Source of the DNA: a virus
Direction: 5' to 3' (one strand)
Virus record (IMG/VR): IMGVR_UViG_3300048834_000523
Span: 1 to 38,668 of that record
DNA length: 38,668 nucleotides
A program made the position numbers and the translations under genes. The first letter of the stretch is position 1; each line of letters starts with the position of its first letter. The notes beneath the pieces are model-generated. The model was not told the DNA's origin and made no database searches. It was given only the letters and a program-made list of their open reading frames with translations. This document shows positions 6,483 to 13,591 of the stretch, piece by piece.

Positions 6483-7964
6483 TTAGTCTTGCTCCATGAC
6501 CTTGACGCTGCAGCGAGCGTCGGCCGTGGGCCTGAGCAGCTTACCGTCGACGCGGATGTATCCCAAGAAACCGATTTGCAGCTTCTCAATGAATCGCTCG
6601 TTGGCTCGCACGATTCGTACACCCTTCACGCGACGCAGCTTGTAATCGCGTAACCGGCCAAACGCCATCGTCTTCAGTCCGGTCGTGACCGCGCTGGCCA
6701 TCGCCTGGTTGTAGACATACGGACGATTGTGCAAGCGGTCAGGCGTACCGTCGCGCATGGAAACTTGCCATAGAGGCCGGCCTTCGAGATCCTTGAGCAA
6801 CCGCAGGTACTGCAGAATCGTATCGTGCAGCATGAACTGCGACTCGGACCTGTAGGACGGATCCACCGAGTGCTCGAGCTTAACCACATCGTCGTACGCG
6901 ATCGCCGTAGCGGAAGCGGTTGTGTGGCCCACGGGTGCATCGAGCATAATTCCGGAAGGCTTACCGGTAGCATCGCCGGTCGTAGCCGCGGTGTTGATGG
7001 TTCGGCCCAGTCGCTCGCCCAACATGCCTGCCAGAATAACTTCCAGGTCAAACATGCTATCTTCGTTCAAGGCAATCGGTACCTTGATCCACTTGCTGTG
7101 CAGCTCGTGGGCAACCCAGTTCTGCCTGCGGAACGCCGGGTTAGGCTCACCGATCGTCTGGGTATCTTCACCCTCGACCGCAACCCAGTGGCCGCTATTG
7201 GCTGTATCGTCCGCGATCGGCCAATGCATCTGCTCGCCCGATTCGGTCGTGATCGTGTCGACGTAGCTCAACATATCACCGTAGGCCAGCATGGCCATTT
7301 CGAGAATGTTGATAAAGGTCTGGGGTACCAACTCGGGACCGGCCGTGGCTGTGCCAAGAGAGAGCGCTCGAATTTCCCCAGATTCGAATGCCAGCTGGCG
7401 TTCGTCCGGAGTCATGCGAGCCATTTGCCGCTGCATGACTCGCAGCGAGCGGGTATCGTGCAAGCCAACCGTAATCTGACCTTGGTTCGGCGAGAACTTG
7501 CGTCGAGCACAAGCGTCACGCATTTCGTCTGTCAGGACGTTGGGATTCTCGGCAGCAGCGCCGGCGAGCATCCACGATCGAAATACCAATCGCTTGTCCT
7601 TCTGACGCTGGGCGTACTCTTGTGCCTCATCGCGGTCAAAGCCGGCATCGCCGTACGATCGATCCTCACCGGGGAGCCGATCATCCAAGCCAGGCTTGGG
7701 GCCGCTGCGTCGGGATTGCTCTTCATCCTTGCGGATCTGCTCGACGCGGGAGCGGATCTCGTCATCGTTTGTGGCACCGATGAGAGCTTGCTCGTTGGCG
7801 TCGTATTCTTTGTTGACACTGGCCCAGGCCTCGCGAGTCTCATCTGGCCAGGCTTCACCGCCCGCCTTGCGTCGCTCTTCGTAGGCACTGCTTTGCTTGC
7901 GGATCTCGGCTGCGAGCTCCTGTTTCTTGACGCGGAGCTCCTGCAGGGTGAGCGTTTTGCTCAT
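6483..7964 (-). CDS. Major capsid protein, HK97 fold, with N-terminal scaffold-like (delta) domain
   Basis: This 493-residue protein has an N-terminal coiled-coil region of about 100 residues (MSKTLTLQELRVKKQELAAE and following, charged helix to RKDEEQSRR). In HK97 this delta domain acts as the scaffold and is removed by the prohead protease encoded at 11138-11833. The mature shell part follows, with LVPQTFINILEMAMLAYGDM, a STYAGG-like surface loop, HSKWIKVPIALNEDS, a GTPDRLHNRPYVYNQAM segment and a C-terminal LQIGFLGYIRVDGKLL. It has its own 28-bp promoter element and a 200-base leader with hairpins, and is followed by a terminator, as expected for the most abundant virion protein. Confidence 0.95.
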   Translation of the reverse strand: MSKTLTLQELRVKKQELAAEIRKQSSAYEERRKAGGEAWPDETREAWASVNKEYDANEQALIGATNDDEIRSRVEQIRKDEEQSRRSGPKPGLDDRLPGEDRSYGDAGFDRDEAQEYAQRQKDKRLVFRSWMLAGAAAENPNVLTDEMRDACARRKFSPNQGQITVGLHDTRSLRVMQRQMARMTPDERQLAFESGEIRALSLGTATAGPELVPQTFINILEMAMLAYGDMLSYVDTITTESGEQMHWPIADDTANSGHWVAVEGEDTQTIGEPNPAFRRQNWVAHELHSKWIKVPIALNEDSMFDLEVILAGMLGERLGRTINTAATTGDATGKPSGIMLDAPVGHTTASATAIAYDDVVKLEHSVDPSYRSESQFMLHDTILQYLRLLKDLEGRPLWQVSMRDGTPDRLHNRPYVYNQAMASAVTTGLKTMAFGRLRDYKLRRVKGVRIVRANERFIEKLQIGFLGYIRVDGKLLRPTADARCSVKVMEQD

Positions 7965-8013
7965 GGTACTGACTTCCTTGTCCTAGGGACGGATGGCTGA
8001 AATCTGAAATGGG

Positions 8014-8034
8014 GTCGCCTGCTTTAGAGGCGAC
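8014..8034 (-). other. Hairpin in the capsid gene leader
   Basis: A perfect 7-bp stem GTCGCCT/AGGCGAC with a 7-base loop lies about 50 bases before the capsid ATG in the transcript from the promoter at 8168. It probably stabilises the mRNA or spaces the ribosome site. No terminator-like U run follows. Confidence 0.5.
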
Positions 8035-8074
8035 GAGTTCTGTCACGGCTGACCCGAAAAAGCTCGTCGCGTAT

Positions 8075-8123
8075 AGACGCCGACAAAGCGTGCAGAGGCT
8101 GACTCCCGAGAATGTCGGCGTCT
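8075..8123 (-). other. Long-stem hairpin in the capsid gene leader
   Basis: An 11-bp perfect inverted repeat (AGACGCCGACA at 8075-8085 with its complement at 8113-8123) encloses 27 bases. It lies in the 5' leader of the capsid transcript, about 40-90 bases after the predicted start point. A 5' hairpin of this kind could protect the abundant capsid mRNA from decay. Confidence 0.55.
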
Positions 8124-8167
8124 GGACGTCCGACCACCGGGGAAGCGCCGGGGTACTGAAGCGGCCA

Positions 8168-8195
8168 ACTATAGCTCACACCCTGGCGATTTCCC
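8168..8195 (-). promoter_or_regulatory. Late promoter element copy 1 (capsid gene)
   Basis: This 28-bp sequence is repeated exactly at 21258-21285, in the same orientation relative to minus-strand genes. Read on the minus strand it begins GGGAAATCGCCAGGG, continues TGTGAGC and ends TATAGT, a good -10 hexamer. It lies 13 bases after the sulfotransferase stop and about 200 bases before the capsid ATG. No standard -35 is present, which suggests a phage-specific sigma or activator. The phage sigma factor is the obvious candidate (inference). Confidence 0.8.
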
Positions 8196-8207
8196 GGACG
8201 GAGTGAT

Positions 8208-8708
8208 TTAGATGCTAGAACACCCATTGGGCAGCGCTGAGGTAGATCGAATCTGCGAGAAGTCTACGTTCATTCCAAACAGGTCATTTAGATACGCCGC
8301 AACCTCAGCGAACGGCAGCCGCTCGACCTCCGGCAAGTCGCAGTATGCATCCATCGTTGGCGCTGGTTCAACCTCGCTGAACTCCTCGAACGTCAGGCCC
8401 TTGAGCCGAGTCACCTTGTCCCACCAGCCCACTGCACAGAACTGCCGGTCCTCTTCAGTCCGCTCCTGCGCGAACCGCTGAATGTGCTGGTACCAACTCA
8501 TGGCGATCTCATGATCAGGCCGGTATATGGCGATCTTGCGGGCATCGTCCCAGATCGGACCAACAAACTCTTTGGCTGCGGAGGCGCAGGCATGCTTGTG
8601 ATAAAGAACATCTTTGGAGACGAACGGCAAAGCCCCAAAAACATCGGTCAAAACGGTCCCACCAGTCCTTGGCACATGAATAAAAACTACTCTCGTGGAC
8701 CAAAACAT
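8208..8708 (-). CDS. Sulfotransferase-like protein
   Basis: This 166-residue protein starts FWSTRVVFIHVPRTGGTVLT. The HVPRTGGT motif (residues 11-18) matches the 5'-phosphosulfate loop of PAPS-dependent sulfotransferases of the heparan sulfate/sulfotransferase-2 type (HIPKTGGT). A second segment, IYRPDHEIAMSWY (61-73), matches the 3'-phosphate motif with its Arg and Ser. The protein is shorter than typical members (about 250-300), so it may be a minimal version. It overlaps the PRTase-HAD gene by 22 bases, suggesting joint translation and a common pathway. The substrate is unknown; sulfation of a sugar or nucleoside-like product or of a surface glycan is speculative. Confidence 0.75.
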   Translation of the reverse strand: MFWSTRVVFIHVPRTGGTVLTDVFGALPFVSKDVLYHKHACASAAKEFVGPIWDDARKIAIYRPDHEIAMSWYQHIQRFAQERTEEDRQFCAVGWWDKVTRLKGLTFEEFSEVEPAPTMDAYCDLPEVERLPFAEVAAYLNDLFGMNVDFSQIRSTSALPNGCSSI

Positions 8709-9940
8709 TCTGCCCTCTCGATCGATATCGTGACACGTTTTCGAATTCGGGCGATTGTCTCAGCCTGCTGCAGGTCGGACTCGATGAACATGCCGACTCC
8801 ATGCAGGTCGCACATCTCGGCTTTCCACTGGCCGACGTTGGTCCGTGCTCGCTGCTGGAATGAACCGGGGAACATCACCAGCCGATCGGTCCGGATACCA
8901 TAGCGGTTCAGCCACGCCATGCAAACATCTCGGTAAACCTCCCGTCGCGCGGTGATAATCGTCGGCACGTAGGTTGGCCTGCGAATCGGTTTAACGGCAT
9001 CCATCCACGCCCGATACCGTGTGCGGTCATCGTCGCAGTTCCTCGGACAATCCTCATTGAGAACCCCGTCCCAGTCTAAGCCCACTTTGAATTCTTGCAG
9101 CAGTGTCGTGCAGTGGAACAAATGCCAATCGAACCAATGGGGCAGCTCGATCGACACTGCGAACCCTGCCAACGCATGCTGCGCCGCGCTGGTCGCATAC
9201 ACTGCGTAGAAAGGTAGGTCCCTCAGCGATGGTTGCTGACGCATACGCTGGATGGATCCGCCTGAGCAGCTGGAGTCCTCGACCACCACAATAGGCCCGT
9301 GGAACTCTTTGCCGTCGAGCCGGAAACCGCTGTCCAGTCTGCGTAGGCCCGTCCGCTCAGAAGCTTCGTAGAGTGGCACGCCTAGCCGGACCGCGATGTC
9401 TGCAGCGGCTCGCATGCCAGACCGTGGACAGCCAGCTATTCCAGCTACGTTCGGGTACTGCTCGACTATCCGCTGGGTGAGCGTAAGCGTATCCCGCGTG
9501 AACTCAGCCCAGCTAATAAGGTGCTGAACCCTGGACCGCCGCTCTGGAAAGCGATACATGCGGTACGCATCCTCAAGCGTCATGGTAGGCTTGCGTGAGT
9601 GATGGGTGCTCACGTAATTATGATCCGCTACCGACTGCTCAAAGAACTCTTTGGCCGTCGTGAACCGCATAGGTACCCGCTGACGGTAGCCCATGAATGT
9701 CGGCCCGCAATCACAGTAGATCGGTATCTGTCGCAGCCAACCCGCGTACCAGTCTCGTGCATCGCTCTCGGACCATCGGTCCCAGTGTTCGACCGCGTAC
9801 CGATGCAGTGCCAGCCAATGACTCGCCGGCCGTCGCTGATCACCATAGGCAGTATCCCTATGAGTGACCACGCCACAGCCGCAACGCAGGGGATAGACGT
9901 AGCTCGAGTACTCGCGGCTGCAACCAGAGCAAGCGATCAA
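8687..9940 (-). CDS. Fusion: Cys-rich N-terminus, phosphoribosyltransferase, HAD-like hydrolase
   Basis: The TTG start at 9940 has GGAGG seven bases upstream and overlaps the previous stop (TTGA). The 417-residue protein has three parts. The first holds paired cysteines at 4/7, 20/22 and 76/78, likely zinc sites. The second is a type I PRTase: GIAGCPRSGMRAAADIA (167-183) and the PRPP loop VVVEDSSCSGGS (218-229). The third is HAD-like: DWDGVL (289-294) as motif I, IITAR (328-332) as motif II, Lys373 as motif III and ESD (387-389) as motif IV. Such a protein could join a base or acceptor to PRPP-derived phosphoribose and then remove the phosphate. It is unusual among capsid genes. Its substrate is unknown. 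Confidence 0.8.
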   Translation of the reverse strand: MIACSGCSREYSSYVYPLRCGCGVVTHRDTAYGDQRRPASHWLALHRYAVEHWDRWSESDARDWYAGWLRQIPIYCDCGPTFMGYRQRVPMRFTTAKEFFEQSVADHNYVSTHHSRKPTMTLEDAYRMYRFPERRSRVQHLISWAEFTRDTLTLTQRIVEQYPNVAGIAGCPRSGMRAAADIAVRLGVPLYEASERTGLRRLDSGFRLDGKEFHGPIVVVEDSSCSGGSIQRMRQQPSLRDLPFYAVYATSAAQHALAGFAVSIELPHWFDWHLFHCTTLLQEFKVGLDWDGVLNEDCPRNCDDDRTRYRAWMDAVKPIRRPTYVPTIITARREVYRDVCMAWLNRYGIRTDRLVMFPGSFQQRARTNVGQWKAEMCDLHGVGMFIESDLQQAETIARIRKRVTISIERAECFGPRE

Positions 9941-10731
9941 AACTCGACCTCCACTGAGTAATAATTCGATTCACTGTCGTAGCAGCTAGCCGGAAATAGC
10001 GAACCGACGTCGTTCAGAATCCCACCCTCGGAAACCTGGGCCGCAGAAGTTGGGTGCATATAGAGCGGACCGAAGTCGTTTTGGTTCTCAAAAATCCCCG
10101 TGGGGTACTGCTGGAATGACGGCGGTCGGCCGGGAATCAGACTGATCACACCCTGCAGGTCAGTGCATGGCTTGGCCGGGTCGAGGTAAAAGAACTCATA
10201 CCGCTCGGCTCGGGAACCACCGCCGCCGAACCCTGTCAGGAAGAACCTCTTGTAAAGCCGAACAACAACCTGATTCGATCCCGGAAACGCAGCCCACACC
10301 GGTGGAGCCAGACCATAGCCCAGGCCAATCGCCACCTGTGCGGCCTCTATGAACAACAAGAACTCAAGGCCAGTGAACTCGGAAATACCGGATGCACAGA
10401 CCGGACCGATATGCTCGTACGTTTGCCCGTAGAGCTCGGTCGAACTGTCAGGCAAGAACCGCCAATCAGCTACGCATCGACTCTTTTCCTCGTCGATAAA
10501 GACAGGCGGAGATTCCAGTTCCCGCGCGGTACCGAAAGTGTCATGGAGAACGCCACCGGAAGGAACCAGCACGCCACCAGTCGAACCCAATGGTGCAACG
10601 CCGTACGTCCCGCCAAGCAATCCACAGCAGCCACCGCCGTAACCGTAGCCACCTAGCGGCGTCACGATAACCGACTGGGGCCGCTTCCCACATATCCAGC
10701 ACGGATCGCAGTTGCATCCCTGGCAGGTCAT
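9937..10731 (-). CDS. Cysteine-rich protein of unknown function
   Basis: This 264-residue protein begins MTCQGCNCDPCWICGKRPQS, with six Cys in the first 14 residues (metal or disulfide cluster). A Gly/Tyr-rich stretch (GGYGYGGGCCGLLGGTYG) follows. The rest is mixed, with a hydrophobic segment around GLEFLLFIEAAQVAIGLGYG. I see no known family. It starts three bases before the stop-adjacent end of the upstream gene and ends overlapping the PRTase-HAD start, so the three genes appear to form one translated unit. It may be a decoration protein or a partner of the enzyme cassette. Confidence 0.75.
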   Translation of the reverse strand: MTCQGCNCDPCWICGKRPQSVIVTPLGGYGYGGGCCGLLGGTYGVAPLGSTGGVLVPSGGVLHDTFGTARELESPPVFIDEEKSRCVADWRFLPDSSTELYGQTYEHIGPVCASGISEFTGLEFLLFIEAAQVAIGLGYGLAPPVWAAFPGSNQVVVRLYKRFFLTGFGGGGSRAERYEFFYLDPAKPCTDLQGVISLIPGRPPSFQQYPTGIFENQNDFGPLYMHPTSAAQVSEGGILNDVGSLFPASCYDSESNYYSVEVEF

Positions 10732-11136
10732 TTATGGATCCTCCGATGGGATCGGAGTGGGATAGGCGCAGTCCGGTATGATCACCAGAAACCGCTCGTC
10801 AGGAAGCTTGACGCACAGGCCTTTGTTGCCTGTGACCTGGTGACTGGCGATGAGAACTGGGTCTACCAGAGTAATACCGGCCTCGGAGCCAGCGGCTCCA
10901 GCCCTAACAACATCCGCCGTAGCCTGGCCGACAACCGTCTCGCCAGCTGTCGGAGCTCCAATTGGAGCCATGTCGGCCAGCAGCGTATAAACGTACCAAG
11001 CCGACTCCCCACTACCACCGACCTTCCAAGGCTTGCGACGTGGCTCGGTGCGCGCACGGCCTACCTGCTGCGGAGTTCGCACTAGTGCGGCTACAGCCTC
11101 GGCCGTTTTGCGATCGTTGAAGCCCCATACCGTCAT
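10732..11136 (-). CDS. Small head-module protein of unknown function
   Basis: This 134-residue protein begins MTVWGFNDRKTAEAVAALVR, and its TAA abuts the ATG of the next gene. Residues to about 40 are basic (ARTEPRRKPWK). The remainder is beta-like with a TAGETVVGQATADVVRAG segment and ends near a Pro-rich PIPSEDP. No family is recognised. Its place between prohead protease and the Cys-rich cassette suggests a virion or assembly role. Confidence 0.7.
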   Translation of the reverse strand: MTVWGFNDRKTAEAVAALVRTPQQVGRARTEPRRKPWKVGGSGESAWYVYTLLADMAPIGAPTAGETVVGQATADVVRAGAAGSEAGITLVDPVLIASHQVTGNKGLCVKLPDERFLVIIPDCAYPTPIPSEDP

Positions 11137-11137
11137 G

Positions 11138-11833
11138 CTAATTGACCTCGATCGACCTCATGCGAATACGCACGGCCTCATCGTCAGCGGACCTCAGACT
11201 ATCTTCGCGCTCACGCAATAGCTCGGCGAACTCTTGTGGATCGTGCCGATTGCTCTTGGCATCAGCTCCACGTCCGGCCGTGGTCGCTTCGTAAGCCGGC
11301 CAGGTCACGGGGCCAACGTCAAACAGATCGACGTCGTGAATGTTGCGCACATACAGCCAGCCATCATCTTGCTTGAGTTCCTCCCAGCTCACCTTGCGGG
11401 GGATGAACGCGAAGCTGGATCCGGTTACATCGCCCCGGTCGATCTTGGCTGCGACTCGTTGGTGATCAGGATCCTTGGGATCCTCGTCGATCTCGTAGGC
11501 CAGGCCTTCGCTGGTTACACTCAGCCGGCACGTTTTACTGGAGATCCGCCCGAGCAAAAGACTGGAATCGTGATTGAACAACGCTCGTGCGTCGTGAGAT
11601 TCTTTGATCGCTCGATCGAAGGCACCTGGCAGGATCCGCTCGACGGTGTCGGACCACAGCCAGTACTCGGTACCAGCGTCCCCTGCGCGATAGAACACGG
11701 CCGACAGACCGACGATCACACCCGCCGAGCCTTCCGCTCGCTGCTCTCGCCTGACTCCCGATAGATCCCGCCTCAGGTGACGTACCTCCGGTCCGCTGGT
11801 GGTTCGACGTCTGGTTCCGGCTCGTTGATTCAT
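11138..11833 (-). CDS. Prohead (HK97-type) serine protease
   Basis: This 231-residue protease removes the capsid delta domain during head maturation. After a basic N-terminus, the core shows VGLSAVFYRAGDAGTEYWLW, then ERILPGAFDRAIKESHDARA and LFNHDSSLLLGRISSKTCRL. The NH in LFNHD is the catalytic His. The DVTGSSFAFIPRK segment carries the catalytic Ser (GSSF), and a VGPVTWPAYEAT segment (family 'vspVtyPAY') ends the domain. It lies three positions from the portal gene, the usual HK97 order apart from the small genes between it and the capsid gene. Confidence 0.9.
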   Translation of the reverse strand: MNQRAGTRRRTTSGPEVRHLRRDLSGVRREQRAEGSAGVIVGLSAVFYRAGDAGTEYWLWSDTVERILPGAFDRAIKESHDARALFNHDSSLLLGRISSKTCRLSVTSEGLAYEIDEDPKDPDHQRVAAKIDRGDVTGSSFAFIPRKVSWEELKQDDGWLYVRNIHDVDLFDVGPVTWPAYEATTAGRGADAKSNRHDPQEFAELLREREDSLRSADDEAVRIRMRSIEVN

Positions 11834-11845
11834 TTCCTACTCCTG

Positions 11846-12058
11846 TTACTCTGGTCTTAGCGTCGCACTGTTGCGGCACTTGGCATTTCGGCAGACCCAA
11901 TCGGGAACGATTCGCTCGCCCTCGATTCGGAATTCGTCGCTGGGATCGCCATCCAGGATGAACAGGCGATCGCTCACTTGTTCCAGCTCGTGCACGAGGC
12001 CGCACTGCCGGCAGCGGATCCAAAATCCGGATCTCGTCTTTTCAAGCTTCACTGTCAT
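11846..12058 (-). CDS. Zinc-ribbon-like small protein
   Basis: The ATG at 12058 overlaps the portal stop (ATGA), giving 70 residues starting MTVKLEKTRSGFWIRCRQCG. Two CxxC-type pairs (CRQC near residue 16 and CRNAKC near 58) suggest a zinc ribbon. Between them lies a beta-like stretch ending IEGERIVPDW. It is too short for an enzyme; a nucleic-acid or protein contact role during head assembly is possible. Function unknown. Confidence 0.75.
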   Translation of the reverse strand: MTVKLEKTRSGFWIRCRQCGLVHELEQVSDRLFILDGDPSDEFRIEGERIVPDWVCRNAKCRNSATLRPE

Positions 12059-13575
12059 GATGGCTCCAATAACTCGCGTTCCATCCCGGCCAGCTCGACC
12101 TCCACATCTCGATCGAGTACTGTGCATGCATCGGTGATCATCTCACGCACTGCAGTCAGCTCGTCCAGATTGAACACGTTGCGGCGAGCCTCGGGAGACT
12201 TGGCCCGTTCCAGCTTGATCGCCAGTCGATTGCGGGCGCGGGCGAGTGTCGCTTGGGCAAGTGAATGGGACGCTGCTCGCTGCCGGTCGCTTCCCCGGTC
12301 GCCAGACTCGTCACCCTCTTCGTCATCATCGCTGGCATTGCTGCCAACCGGCTCTAGGTTCAGCGGCCGATAATAGGTCTCGCCACCCTCGTATGGATTG
12401 AGGTTTTCCCACTCCCGCGTTTCATTCGGAGACCAACGGCCGTTGGCAATACCGCTATTGGCGATCTCGCTGCGAGTCTTGGCGTCAGCCCACTGCAGCG
12501 CGTTAATCTTGTAGTCCAGGTAGACCAGGTCCTCTTCGATCTCCTCGTCAGTTCTAAGTTTGGCATTGGCTTCACACCTGCAGCCGATGAGCCAATGGCT
12601 GAGCGTACCGTCGTGGTAGTCGCGGATGGCCATCTCGTCGGCGTTGTAGCTAGTGGCTCCCTCGACGCTAAGCCGGCCAGCCTTCAGGTTAAAGATCCTG
12701 GCGATCTCTCGCGCGTCCTGTTCAACCGACTCGGTCAGCTGTGCCTTGGATGGATCCACCTGCGTGGAAAACCATTTGTAGCCATCGCGCAGCACGATCG
12801 TCTTGAACGCGTTGTCGGTGTTGCTGTACTTTTCCTTCAGGCCGGCTTGCACCTTCTGGACAGTTTCCCGTTTGGCACCTGGTGGAACCGCCAACACGCC
12901 GCCAGCCATCATGCCATTCTTGAAAAACTTGCTGGTAAACTTGCGCTTTGCCAGGCTCGCACCGAACAGATCCCGAAACAGCTTTACCAGGTTCTCACCG
13001 TGGAAACCGTCTAGGCTCAGGCCTTCGATATGGAATACCTCATCTGCCGGCAGGGCAGCCATCTGACCACCAACCTCAGTCAGGTACCATAGTTGACCTT
13101 TGATTCGCGCCGGGCAGGTACGATCCGGCAGCAGGTTGTACAGTCCCAGCACTTCGCCTCGGCCGTTCTTATCGATCCACGCGTATCCGTTGTTCCACAG
13201 CAACGCGGAAACCATCAGCCGGCGCCAGAACTTAAACGCGTTGACTTCCTTATTGGCCATGCCAACTAAGTTCACGTGACGAAACGCGTGGTGATCACGG
13301 AATAATTCCCGCCCGCCATCTTGTCGACGTCGCCAGACACCCATTGGCAACTTGGCCACGTCTCCGGAGATCATCGACACTGCTTGGTACAGCGCCGGAA
13401 TGGACAGGGCTTTGCGGGGAGAGACCACTTCGCCCGATGCCGATCCGGTTGTATCCATGTCGCGGAGCGCTTCGTCGATCGAGACGTCCGGATTCTCGAT
13501 CGACCGAGATTCCACGTCCGCCGACTGGCTGCCCCGGCCGATTAGTGCGTTTCCAAGATTTGACCAATAACCCAT
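12055..13575 (-). CDS. Portal protein (HK97 family)
   Basis: This 506-residue protein forms the dodecameric DNA channel at one vertex of the head. Characteristic stretches are SIPALYQAVSMISGDVAKLP (around 58-77), VSALLWNNGYAWIDKNGRGE, a FHIEGLSLDGFHGENLV segment and REIARIFNLKAGRLSVEGAT, followed by a long C-terminal charged region. The C-terminus after about 420 (SNASDDDEEGDESGDRG) is acidic and probably disordered, then helical. It lies between large terminase (16 bases away) and the zinc-ribbon gene (ATGA overlap). Confidence 0.93.
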   Translation of the reverse strand: MGYWSNLGNALIGRGSQSADVESRSIENPDVSIDEALRDMDTTGSASGEVVSPRKALSIPALYQAVSMISGDVAKLPMGVWRRRQDGGRELFRDHHAFRHVNLVGMANKEVNAFKFWRRLMVSALLWNNGYAWIDKNGRGEVLGLYNLLPDRTCPARIKGQLWYLTEVGGQMAALPADEVFHIEGLSLDGFHGENLVKLFRDLFGASLAKRKFTSKFFKNGMMAGGVLAVPPGAKRETVQKVQAGLKEKYSNTDNAFKTIVLRDGYKWFSTQVDPSKAQLTESVEQDAREIARIFNLKAGRLSVEGATSYNADEMAIRDYHDGTLSHWLIGCRCEANAKLRTDEEIEEDLVYLDYKINALQWADAKTRSEIANSGIANGRWSPNETREWENLNPYEGGETYYRPLNLEPVGSNASDDDEEGDESGDRGSDRQRAASHSLAQATLARARNRLAIKLERAKSPEARRNVFNLDELTAVREMITDACTVLDRDVEVELAGMERELLEPS

Positions 13576-13591
13576 CCGTGGTTCCTGCAGG

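Noticed and set aside
6825-8000. 391-residue plus-strand frame antisense to the capsid gene
   Set aside because: It is a shadow of the clear HK97 capsid gene; no ribosome site and no protein-like pattern.
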